A DNA stretch of 6,422 nucleotides from Acidimicrobiaceae bacterium (GCA_002715405.1 PAZD01000018.1:1-6422); one strand, 5' to 3'. Positions 1 to 5,547 are shown, counted from the first letter of the stretch. The notes: a model not told the origin generated them from the sequence alone. Numbers and translations: made by a program.

Positions 1-1
1 A

Positions 2-523
2 AACCATTTGGATAGTCTTGGGGCCACTGCTGCACAAATTATGGTCTCTGGAGACCTAGATGAATACAAAATAAAGAAACTAAGTGATTGTCCGATAGAT
101 GCTTTCGAATCTGGCCATCGGCTTGTTACAGGTTCTGGTGCACCTTCAGCGGGTTTCGTGTTCAAACTCGTTGAGATCGGAGATTCCTCAAATGCTTTAG
201 ACCATATGCGGCCTGTAGCGAAAAACTCAACAGGGAAAGAATCCATTGGTGGGAAAAAACATGCTAAGCGTCTACTTTCCAATGATTTAATTGCCCAAGA
301 AGAAATTCTTACCATAGGGCAAGATGCATTTGAAATAGCACCCCTACCGAATGAGAGATACTTGCAAACTCCTTTGTGTACGAAAGGGAACTTCATTTCC
401 GATTGGACTATAGAGAATGCCAGAGATCACTTTAAAAAAGTGATTGAGGAGATCCCTAAAGATATCCGCCTCAGGCGAGATAGCCCGCCAGCTATACCTA
501 CCAAAGTCATAGAAAGGTTGTGA
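2..523 (+). CDS. pncB: Nicotinate phosphoribosyltransferase, C-terminal part (5' end outside window)
   Basis: This enzyme makes nicotinate mononucleotide from nicotinate and PRPP with ATP hydrolysis, the entry step of the Preiss-Handler NAD salvage route in the cytoplasm. The reading frame is open from base 2, and 173 codons of a protein usually about 430-450 residues long are visible. The TTG at base 8 is an internal Leu codon, not a start. The family block VSGDLDEYKI (encoded about 47-76) is followed by LVTGSGAPSAG with FVFKLVEI (about 122-178), then a PVAK..TGKES.GGKK stretch (about 212-260), which is typical of this enzyme. The C-terminus ends PPAIPTKVIERL, like mycobacterial PncB proteins. 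One oddity: where relatives have a G-V-G-T phosphate-binding element just before LVTGSGAP, this protein has E-S-G-H (107-118). The stop overlaps or nearly abuts pncA, and nrtR follows, which supports an NAD-salvage operon. The assignment is firm; the activity of this variant is not shown. Confidence 0.93.
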   Translation, partial: NHLDSLGATAAQIMVSGDLDEYKIKKLSDCPIDAFESGHRLVTGSGAPSAGFVFKLVEIGDSSNALDHMRPVAKNSTGKESIGGKKHAKRLLSNDLIAQEEILTIGQDAFEIAPLPNERYLQTPLCTKGNFISDWTIENARDHFKKVIEEIPKDIRLRRDSPPAIPTKVIERL

Positions 524-528
524 GTTTC

Positions 529-1125
529 ATGACTATCAAATCAAAGATCGCATTGTTGGTAGTTGACGTCCAACCAACATTTTGCGAAGGAGGTTCTTTG
601 CCAGTAAATGGTGGAAATTCTGTCGCCCAGAGAATAAGTCAGCTCCTAAGTGGTGGGCATGGGTATGACATGATCATTACCACACAAGATTGGCATATCG
701 ACCCTGGTGAGCACTTTCATGAAAATCCTGATTATATCGATAACTGGCCAAAGCATGGTGTCGCTGGAACAGCTGAAGCAGAGCTGCATCCCGCTCTAAA
801 ACCATTCCTAGATCAAATAACATTTCAGGTTAAGAAAGGGGAATATGACGCAGCATATTCTGGATTTGAGGGCGTTGATGAGAGGGGGGTAACTCTAGAT
901 GAGCTACTAACATCTGGAAATATCACCCGAATAGAAACTGCTGGTCTGGCATTTGATTATTGTGTCAAGGAGACTGCTCTTGATGGGGTAAAACTAGGCT
1001 ATGAAGTTATCGTTTTGAAACCCCTTACAGCTCCAGTTTCAAAAGAGTCAGCCAATATAGCTGAACAAGAACTTCTATCTGCCGGAGTCCAAATAAGCGA
1101 AGAGTTAGAAGAAAGAAAATGGTAA
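529..1125 (+). CDS. pncA: Nicotinamidase (isochorismatase-fold hydrolase)
   Basis: Hydrolyses nicotinamide to nicotinate and ammonia, supplying the substrate of the PncB encoded just upstream. Counting from the ATG at 529 (198 residues), the full active site is visible: catalytic Asp13 in VVDVQ, Lys103 in VKKGEY and Cys145 in FDYCVK, with the Leu140-Ala141 pair at the usual cis-peptide position. Metal ligands are Asp54, His56 and His62 in the QDWHIDPGEHFH block, and His76 in WPKHGVAGT. The YSGFEGVDERG segment is shared with mycobacterial PncA. A GTG at 520 gives three more residues and a 4-base GTGA overlap with the pncB stop. I prefer 529 because the purine-rich AGAAAGG at 511-517 is only 2 bases from the GTG but 11 from the ATG, and because PncA proteins usually have a short N-terminus before the catalytic Asp. 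The 3' end overlaps nrtR by 7 bases. Other isochorismatase-like hydrolases are less likely given the metal site and the neighbours. Confidence 0.94.
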   Translation: MTIKSKIALLVVDVQPTFCEGGSLPVNGGNSVAQRISQLLSGGHGYDMIITTQDWHIDPGEHFHENPDYIDNWPKHGVAGTAEAELHPALKPFLDQITFQVKKGEYDAAYSGFEGVDERGVTLDELLTSGNITRIETAGLAFDYCVKETALDGVKLGYEVIVLKPLTAPVSKESANIAEQELLSAGVQISEELEERKW

Positions 1126-1889
1126 CTCTATCTAACGCCGATATAGATTTTGTGAAGAACTACGATCCGACTCTATTCCCTCCGAACGCGGTCACTGCAG
1201 ATGTGATTCTTTTGACTATTAGATCTGGGAGGCTTGCGGTACTTTTAGTGGAGAGAGACAAACCCCCTCAACAGGGTAGTTGGGCACTACCAGGTGGCCA
1301 TCTCGACCCACACGAATCAATTACACAAACCGCTTTTAGAGAGCTTTCTGAAAAAACTGGACTTTCAGCAGAACCCACCCATCTTGAACAATTGCAGACC
1401 TACTCAACCCCTGGAAGAGACGCAAGAGATGAAATAATGAGGGTAACGTCTGTTGCTTATCTGGCATTCATGCCTGATCCTGGAACGCCGCGTGCGGGAG
1501 CTGGCGCTCGTTCAGCGCGTTTTTGGGCAGTAGATGATCTTCCTGAATTTAATGCTTCCCTAGGAAGCGAAGAGGGGCCGATCCTAGCATTTGACCATTC
1601 TGCGATGCTTCTGGACGGACTCGAAAGAGCAGCATCAAAGCTTGAATATACAACGCTAGCTACTGCTTTTGTTGATGAACAATTTACTATTTCTGATTTA
1701 CGGCGTGTTTATGAGGCAGTATGGAGGAGTCAAATAGACCCCGCAAATTTTTCGCGTAAGGTTAAAGCAACCCCAGGTTTTATTGAATCTACAGGAGATA
1801 AAAGAGCGACAGGTCGAGCTCCAGCTGGACTGTATGTAAAAGGTGATGCTGCTATCATTTCGCCTCCATTCTTTCGACCTTCCCTTTAA
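1119..1889 (+). CDS. nrtR: NrtR-family Nudix-like transcriptional regulator of NAD biosynthesis
   Basis: NrtR proteins are repressors of NAD synthesis and salvage genes. An N-terminal Nudix-like domain senses an NAD-related ligand such as ADP-ribose, and a C-terminal winged helix binds DNA. Here the Nudix-like domain spans about residues 22-150 with VTADVILLTIR and WALPGGHLDPHES, and the Nudix box is at 60-82. The C-terminal part (about 165-256) has the NrtR pattern: FTISDLRRVYEAVW, DPANFSRKV, then GRAPAGLY and a final FFRP. The box departs from the G-x5-E-x7-RE-U-x-EE-x-G-U consensus at its last acidic position, with Glu78 followed by Lys79. This should weaken metal binding and hydrolysis and suits a sensor rather than an enzyme. 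Its start lies inside the last codons of pncA (7-base overlap), so translation is probably coupled. Placement behind pncB and pncA is the classic neighbourhood. Its operator is presumably upstream of the operon, outside the window. A plain Nudix hydrolase is unlikely because of the C-terminal domain. Confidence 0.9.
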   Translation: MVTLSNADIDFVKNYDPTLFPPNAVTADVILLTIRSGRLAVLLVERDKPPQQGSWALPGGHLDPHESITQTAFRELSEKTGLSAEPTHLEQLQTYSTPGRDARDEIMRVTSVAYLAFMPDPGTPRAGAGARSARFWAVDDLPEFNASLGSEEGPILAFDHSAMLLDGLERAASKLEYTTLATAFVDEQFTISDLRRVYEAVWRSQIDPANFSRKVKATPGFIESTGDKRATGRAPAGLYVKGDAAIISPPFFRPSL

Positions 1890-1963
1890 AGGAATCCTAT
1901 TTATAAGGTTTAATTCTTGAAAATGTAGTACGAGTTAAAAGCTCGGATACCCTAACTCATGCT

Positions 1964-2047
1964 GCGCCGGTGGCGGAATTGGCAGACGCGCAGGGTTTAG
2001 GTCCCTGTGTCCATTAGGATGTGTGGGTTCAAGTCCCACCCGGCGCA
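1964..2047 (+). tRNA. tRNA-Leu (anticodon UAG)
   Basis: An 84-base class II tRNA folds completely. The acceptor arm GCGCCGG (1964-1970) pairs with CCGGCGC (2040-2046), with discriminator A at 2047. The D stem is GCG (1973-1975) with CGC (1987-1989). The anticodon stem is CAGGG (1991-1995) with CCCTG (2003-2007), enclosing loop TTTAGGT with anticodon TAG at 1998-2000. The variable arm GTCC/GGAT (2009-2020) has loop ATTA, and the T arm is GTGGG/CCCAC (2023-2039) with loop TTCAAGT. The UAG anticodon and long variable arm identify leucine, reading CUA and other CUN codons. The 3' CCA is not encoded (the next bases are CAT), so it must be added enzymatically. It lies alone between nrtR and clpP. 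No direct copy of its 3' end and no integrase gene is seen nearby. Confidence 0.97.
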
Positions 2048-2088
2048 CATCATGGTTTTTGATGAAGGATTTACCTTGGTTGCGGCTA

Positions 2089-2100
2089 CGCTAGACAGCG
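2089..2100 (+). promoter_or_regulatory. Candidate ClgR-like operator upstream of clpP
   Basis: A perfect dyad CGCT-AGAC-AGCG sits 64 bases before the longer clpP start, flanked by A on the left and ATG on the right. As I recall it, the actinobacterial ClgR activator, a known regulator of clpP genes, recognises WNNWCGCYNANRGCGWWS. The half-sites and most flanking bases match, but the spacer is one base longer here (4 instead of 3 between CGCY and RGCG). The left half overlaps TACGCT (2087-2092), which could itself be a -10 hexamer. No ClgR gene is in the window, so this remains a motif match only. Confidence 0.3.
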
Positions 2101-2164
2101 ATGAAATAATGACCGGTCTCAACGGTTACTAATCGAAAAGTTGACCTTAGGAGCTTAGAAAATT

Positions 2165-2764
2165 ATGTCCTTTCCTACTAAACCTGTTGCCTCCGAAGGA
2201 GGATCGCATATGCCAGGACAATTCGATGTGTATTCACAACTATTGAAGAATCGAATCGTGATGCTTTGGGACACAGTTGACGATGATATAGCGAAATCGA
2301 TTACCGCCCAATTGCTTTACCTGGAGGGTGAAAATCCTGATCAAGATATCTGGTTATACATCAATTCACCGGGCGGTTCAGTTACTGCTGGAATGGCCAT
2401 ATATGACACCATGCAGTTTATTAAGCCAGATGTAGCAACTATTTGTCTGGGCTTAGGAGCGTCTATGGGTCAATTTCTCCTTGGAGCTGGAGCGCCAGGA
2501 AAAAGGTATTCTTTAAAGCATGCTCGAATTATGATGCATCAGCCATCAGGAGGCATACAAGGCCAAGCCTCCGATATTGCGATTCAAGCTGAACAGCTGA
2601 ACTACATCAAGAGGTTGATGGCTGAGCTCATTGCTGGCCATACAGGTCAAGACGTTGAACAGATACAGGAAGATTCTGATAGAGACCGATGGTTCACTGC
2701 GGAACAAGCAATGGAATATGGAATCGTCGATCATGTTATTACCAGCCGAGGCGAAGTCAATTAA
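2165..2764 (+). CDS. clpP: ATP-dependent Clp protease proteolytic subunit (ClpP1-type)
   Basis: This is a cytoplasmic serine protease that forms heptameric rings and degrades substrates unfolded by ClpX or ClpC. The 199-residue product has the full catalytic triad with family spacing: Ser100 in GASMGQ, His125 in MMHQPSGG and Asp174 in SDRDRWF. It also has the INSPGGSVTAGMAIYDTMQ substrate-binding strand region (66-84) and the QGQASDIAIQAEQ handle-helix region (132-144). The C-terminal SDRDRWFTAEQAMEYG plus VDHVIT resembles actinobacterial ClpP1. Trp35 replaces the Gly or Thr usually found after the R-I-hydrophobic-L strand. The ATG at 2165 has TAGGAG 11 bases upstream. A second ATG at 2210 (Met16) has an ideal SD 7 bases upstream but would remove most of the N-terminal axial loop, so I keep the first start. 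It stands alone: no second clpP, clpX or tig is adjacent, although actinobacterial ClpP1 normally works with ClpP2. It converges on the lipoprotein gene with a 17-base gap. Confidence 0.95.
   Translation: MSFPTKPVASEGGSHMPGQFDVYSQLLKNRIVMLWDTVDDDIAKSITAQLLYLEGENPDQDIWLYINSPGGSVTAGMAIYDTMQFIKPDVATICLGLGASMGQFLLGAGAPGKRYSLKHARIMMHQPSGGIQGQASDIAIQAEQLNYIKRLMAELIAGHTGQDVEQIQEDSDRDRWFTAEQAMEYGIVDHVITSRGEVN
2196..2202 (+). promoter_or_regulatory. Strong internal Shine-Dalgarno before the second in-frame ATG of clpP
   Basis: AAGGAGG lies 7 bases before an in-frame ATG at 2210 (Met16 of the long ClpP product). This is a better ribosome site than TAGGAG (2148-2153), which is 11 bases from the first ATG. 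It is embedded in the Glu-Gly-Gly codons at residues 11-13, so it may be a coding coincidence. If used, it would yield a 184-residue ClpP starting MPGQFDVYSQLL, similar to a form processed at the N-terminus. Confidence 0.4.
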
Positions 2765-2781
2765 TTCTTAAGGTCCTTTAA

Positions 2782-3246
2782 TTATTCATCTTGGATTTCT
2801 GACGGCGTTGGAACAGTCGAAGGTTCAAACGGTGACGTGAATACAAGTCCGCATTCTATCTCTCCGTAGGATTCGAGTGCGCGAGCTGCGGTTGTAACAT
2901 TGTCCAGTTCATTTTGAAACTTTCTTAATTCATTGGTGCGTTGATTAGGTGAAACAGAAACTAGTTTCAGGAGGATGTCTTCATACAAAGAAGCGACTGA
3001 TTGGGTATCATCGGCGATGCTCGCTGGAGCTATTTCTCCTAATTCAATTAGATCAGCTACGGTCTGATTAACAGATTTTGGATTATCGAAGTCAAGATTT
3101 CCTAATGATGAATTTGGATTTGCCAAGATTTCAAGAGCTCTGCAGAAGCTAGATGAATTTTCTTCAACTGAGTCGGTGGAACAAGCGAAACCGGTCATAG
3201 AGATTAACAATACAAAAAGAGAAGTAGAGAATTTCCGCAGGTTCAC
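2782..3246 (-). CDS. Small putative secreted protein or lipoprotein, function unknown
   Basis: I do not recognise a named family. The 154-residue product starts with a typical export signal: basic n-region MNLRK, hydrophobic core SLFVLLISM (residues 9-17), then TGFAC with Cys22. The Cys suggests lipidation, but the preceding G-F-A departs from the usual L-[AS]-[GA] lipobox, so cleavage by signal peptidase I is also possible. The mature part begins with a Ser/Glu-rich linker, has Cys35 in SFCRAL and Cys132 near the C-terminus, and is mostly predicted helix with many Leu, Glu and Asn residues, ending in a Pro/Thr/Ser-rich tail. A Cys pair flanking a helical domain is a recurring layout in small actinobacterial exported proteins and may form a disulfide. 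The GTG start at 3246 overlaps the rpe stop by 4 bases (GTGA) and has no clear SD, so it is probably translated by coupling to rpe. The signal peptide starting exactly at this GTG supports the choice. Confidence 0.75.
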   Translation of the reverse strand: MNLRKFSTSLFVLLISMTGFACSTDSVEENSSSFCRALEILANPNSSLGNLDFDNPKSVNQTVADLIELGEIAPASIADDTQSVASLYEDILLKLVSVSPNQRTNELRKFQNELDNVTTAARALESYGEIECGLVFTSPFEPSTVPTPSEIQDE

Positions 3247-3938
3247 TGTGCAGCAGCAGCTGTCTCGCGAAGTTCCGAAATGGCGATCTCAGCTCCATCT
3301 GGGTGAGAGAAGACAGCACTTCCCGCAACAAATACATTTGCTCCAGCTTGCGTTGCCTGAGCAATAGTAGCGGCAGAAATCCCTCCGTCTACTTCAATGT
3401 CTACATCTAGACTCTGTTCAGAAATCCATTTTCCAACTCTTTCGATTTTTGCTTCCTGCGATGCGAGGTACTTTTGTCCTCCAAAACCTGGATTTACAGA
3501 CATGATGAGAATCTGATCAACGAGATGTAGGACATGTTTGACGTTTTCTATGGGTGTTGCAGGATTTAGAGTCACCCCAGCTTTCACTCCGAGTTCAAGA
3601 ATCCCGTTCAATGACCGATCTAGATGTTTAGTTGATTCGACATGGAGCATTATTAGCTCGCATCCAGCTTTGATATAGAGAGGTGCAAGAAGGTCGGGGT
3701 CTTCTACCATCAGATGCGCTTCAAAAGGTAACTTGACAGTTTCCCTACATGATGAAACAACATCGGGTCCGATAGTCAGATTAGGAACAAAATTACCGTC
3801 CATAACGTCCCAATGAATTCTGTCAGCTCCTGCCATCTCGAGCATTTGAAGTTCTTCACCAAGTCGGCTGAAATTAGCGGGGAGAATCGAGGGGCAAATC
3901 TCGATAGGGCGCTTTATGTTGTCACTTTGTGTTCCCAT
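3243..3938 (-). CDS. rpe: Ribulose-phosphate 3-epimerase
   Basis: Interconverts D-ribulose 5-phosphate and D-xylulose 5-phosphate in the non-oxidative pentose phosphate pathway, in the cytoplasm. The 231-residue product is close to the usual 215-230 and is a complete TIM barrel. ICPSILPANFSRLGEE opens it (14-29). The metal-binding and catalytic residues are His42 and Asp44 in HWDVMDGNFVPN, His75 in EAHLMVEDP and Asp184 in EVDGGI. The phosphate-binding and active-site loop SVNPGFGGQ (147-155) is intact, and a GSAVF segment lies near the end. The ATG at 3938 adds about eight residues before the first strand compared with short homologues. GGAAA lies four bases upstream as a poor SD, and a TAGATT hexamer lies 9 bases upstream, so a leaderless message is possible. 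It overlaps the downstream exported-protein gene by 4 bases. No related pathway gene is adjacent. Confidence 0.96.
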   Translation of the reverse strand: MGTQSDNIKRPIEICPSILPANFSRLGEELQMLEMAGADRIHWDVMDGNFVPNLTIGPDVVSSCRETVKLPFEAHLMVEDPDLLAPLYIKAGCELIMLHVESTKHLDRSLNGILELGVKAGVTLNPATPIENVKHVLHLVDQILIMSVNPGFGGQKYLASQEAKIERVGKWISEQSLDVDIEVDGGISAATIAQATQAGANVFVAGSAVFSHPDGAEIAISELRETAAAAQ

Positions 3939-3947
3939 AATTTTCCA

Positions 3948-3953
3948 AATCTA
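3948..3953 (-). promoter_or_regulatory. Possible -10 element for a leaderless or near-leaderless rpe transcript
   Basis: On the minus strand TAGATT fits the actinobacterial TAnnnT -10 pattern and ends 9 bases before the rpe ATG. The base that would serve as -35 at 17-base spacing reads TTCCTT, a weak match. A competing candidate is a perfect TATAAT on the minus strand at 4063-4058, which has no recognisable -35 and would leave a leader of about 110 bases. I cannot choose between them from sequence alone. Confidence 0.3.
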
Positions 3954-3987
3954 TATTTCCTTCATCTATAAAGGAATCCAGACATAT

Positions 3988-4010
3988 CCATTATTCCCAT
4001 TATCCACTAT
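3988..4010 (-). repeat. Three short direct repeats (ATARTGG on the minus strand) upstream of rpe
   Basis: CCATTAT occurs at 3988-3994 and 3997-4003, and CCACTAT (one mismatch) at 4004-4010. On the strand of rpe this reads ATAGTGG, ATAATGG, two spacer bases, ATAATGG. The array sits 50-72 bases before the rpe start, in the 153-base gap between the dehydrogenase stop and rpe, where direct-repeat operators can occur. The repeats are short and AT-rich, so chance or slippage is a real alternative. Confidence 0.4.
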
Positions 4011-4091
4011 TACTGAAAGGATGGTGACTGATTTATTTGATAACTTGCTATTCGGGCATTATAGAAATACGCGTAATTGAATCGGTCGTTG

Positions 4092-5450
4092 TTAGTTATT
4101 GATAATTGCGCCGGGATTCAAAATTCCTGCAGGGTCGAATACTTCCTTTATCTTTTTAAATAGTTTTATTTCGGTGTCCGTTCTATTGAGTTGCAGATAA
4201 TCTGCTTTTGCTCTGCCAATGCCATGTTCAGCAGAGATGCTCCCGCCGATAGAAGCTACATAATCCAGAACGGTTTCATCAACTGCTAAGTTTTCAGGTT
4301 CTGGGCCCAGAATATTCACATGGATATTCCCATCACCTGCATGTCCGAAAAGAAAGAGTTGGGCATTGCTATCCACTGAACTGACAATTTCTGGGACTTG
4401 ATTACAGAAATTATGCAATTGGTCGTGAGGGATAGTGACATCGAGCTTATGGGGGATACCAATCGCTGAGATCGCCTCGGTGTGAAGTTCGCGATAACTC
4501 CAAAGTTTTTTTCGACTTGAGTAGTCCGTGCCAAATGCTGCAGACGTGGATGATTCGAGAAAGTCTCTAAGCGGACTCTTACTGATTCGGTCTATTACGC
4601 CCGCTTGTCCAGCGGCGTCAATTAATAGATAAACATTTGACGGACAATCAAAAGGAGGCTCAATATTAAATTCCTCACATACAAGAGAAAGACCATTATG
4701 GAAAAACATCTCACACGCTTGGATTTCATACAGGTGTTTTTTCGCTAACTCAACAAATCTTATAGCTTCCATAAGTGATTGGAATCCAAGCAAAATCGAT
4801 ATTTCTTCTTCAGGGGCTCTTACGAGCCGAAGCTTTGCCTTTGTTACAACTGCAAGAGTTCCTTCGCTTCCGCAAAGCAGGCTGGGGAGATGATAACCCG
4901 TATTATCCTTTATGAGGCCGCGTAGATCACCAACTATGTCACCAGTTCCTGTGACCGCCTCTAATCCGAGAATTTGCCGGCGAGTATTTCCATAACGAAG
5001 CACCTGTGAACCACCGGCGTTTGTCGATATCGTCCCGCCTATCGAAGCGCTGTCACGAGCGCTTAAATCTACGCCGTATTTCCAGCCAATATCCCTTGCC
5101 GTTTGCTGGATGCGCCCTAGATCTACACCTGCTTGTGTGGTTAGTTGACCGGAGGCTTTGTCTATTTTCTCGATCTTGTCCATTCTCTTCAATGAGAGAA
5201 CTAGTTCGTTATTCATCGGAGTAGCTCCGCCAACCATACTTGTATTGCCACCTTGGGGAATAACTGCGACGGAATTTGAGAAACACCACTGTAATACTTG
5301 TGAAACCTGCAGCGTATCCTTCGGGAAAAGTACCGCTGGTGTCGATCCGACATAGCGCCGAGTCCAGTCAGTCGTGTAACTAGCGTGCAGGTCCTGATCA
5401 GTAACAACCCCTTCAGGGCCAATAATGTTTCTGAGGTGTTGTAGTTCCAT
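4092..5450 (-). CDS. FAD-dependent 2-hydroxyacid dehydrogenase (GlcD/D-lactate/D-2-hydroxyglutarate dehydrogenase family)
   Basis: A 452-residue flavoprotein of the vanillyl-alcohol-oxidase fold that oxidises a D-2-hydroxy acid to the 2-oxo acid and passes electrons to a quinone or an electron-transfer protein. The FAD-binding half (about 1-210) has PQGGNTSMVGG (65-75), SIGGTISTNAGG (136-147) with RYGNTR after it, and DNTGYHL plus GSEGTL (182-199). The C-terminal substrate and metal domain has the LW..RE element near 316-321, GHAGDGNIH (369-377, with His370 and His377) and AEHGIG with Glu408 and His409. It ends FDPAGILNPG, as is usual in the family. The GGNT..VGG and GGSISAEHG wording is closest to D2HGDH and D-lactate dehydrogenases, but substrate cannot be read from sequence. 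It has no separate GlcE or GlcF subunit gene beside it and no Fe-S extension. The ATG at 5450 lacks an SD and is preceded by a leaderless-type promoter. It is divergent from menD. Confidence 0.9.
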   Translation of the reverse strand: MELQHLRNIIGPEGVVTDQDLHASYTTDWTRRYVGSTPAVLFPKDTLQVSQVLQWCFSNSVAVIPQGGNTSMVGGATPMNNELVLSLKRMDKIEKIDKASGQLTTQAGVDLGRIQQTARDIGWKYGVDLSARDSASIGGTISTNAGGSQVLRYGNTRRQILGLEAVTGTGDIVGDLRGLIKDNTGYHLPSLLCGSEGTLAVVTKAKLRLVRAPEEEISILLGFQSLMEAIRFVELAKKHLYEIQACEMFFHNGLSLVCEEFNIEPPFDCPSNVYLLIDAAGQAGVIDRISKSPLRDFLESSTSAAFGTDYSSRKKLWSYRELHTEAISAIGIPHKLDVTIPHDQLHNFCNQVPEIVSSVDSNAQLFLFGHAGDGNIHVNILGPEPENLAVDETVLDYVASIGGSISAEHGIGRAKADYLQLNRTDTEIKLFKKIKEVFDPAGILNPGAIINN

Positions 5451-5458
5451 TTTTAGAG

Positions 5459-5487
5459 AGCGTAACAGTGGTTTCTCTGTTTCTGAA
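5459..5487 (-). promoter_or_regulatory. Candidate leaderless promoter for the FAD dehydrogenase gene
   Basis: On the minus strand, TTCAGA (5487-5482, four of six matches to TTGACA) and TACGCT (5464-5459, TAnnnT type) are separated by 17 bases. Eight bases then separate the -10 from the ATG at 5450, which puts the expected transcript start at or next to the start codon. No Shine-Dalgarno sequence lies between (CTCTAAAA), which agrees with leaderless translation. Confidence 0.45.
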
Positions 5488-5541
5488 GAAAAGAAGTAAC
5501 TTAGTGTGGTTCGTAAGTCAGGGCTTCGCTCTGTTTACTCC

Positions 5542-5547
5542 TAGACT
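5542..5547 (+). promoter_or_regulatory. Candidate -10 element for a leaderless menD transcript
   Basis: TAGACT fits TAnnnT and ends exactly 8 bases before the menD ATG at 5556. The intervening TTTATTTA has no Shine-Dalgarno sequence. The -35 position at 17-base spacing (CAGGGC) does not resemble TTGACA, so the promoter is weak or activator-dependent if real. The geometry mirrors the one on the opposite strand for the dehydrogenase gene. Confidence 0.38.

Noticed and set aside
1883..1892. Perfect palindrome CCTTTAAAGG at the nrtR stop
   Set aside because: It has no loop and no following T-run, so it is not a terminator, and a 10-base AT-centred palindrome is weak evidence for an operator at the 3' end of a gene.
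1917..1922. TTGAAA as a -35 element for tRNA-Leu
   Set aside because: The only reasonable -10 candidates lie 12 or more than 21 bases away, outside usual spacing.
1964..2047. tRNA-Leu as an integration site for a mobile element
   Set aside because: The tRNA is intact, and no integrase gene, repeat of its 3' end or foreign-looking cargo is seen next to it.
2048..2064. Small hairpin CATCA/TGATG just after the tRNA
   Set aside because: Only five base pairs and no T-run after the stem; too weak for a terminator.
2546..2734. Minus-strand open frame inside clpP
   Set aside because: It is antisense to the catalytic half of clpP, which fully explains the sequence.
2762..2784. Imperfect dyad (TAATT...AATTA around AAGGTCCTT) spanning both stop codons at the clpP/lipoprotein convergence
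   Set aside because: The stem is short and AT-rich with internal mismatches and no T-run, so I cannot call it a terminator, although a bidirectional one would fit the position.
3249..3259. GCAGCAGCAGC trinucleotide run at the 3' end of rpe
   Set aside because: It encodes the Ala-rich C-terminus of Rpe, and about four units are too few to suggest a functional repeat.
4058..4063. Perfect TATAAT on the minus strand upstream of rpe
   Set aside because: No -35-like sequence at 16-18 bases, and the hexamer is expected by chance in AT-rich intergenic DNA; kept only as an alternative promoter.
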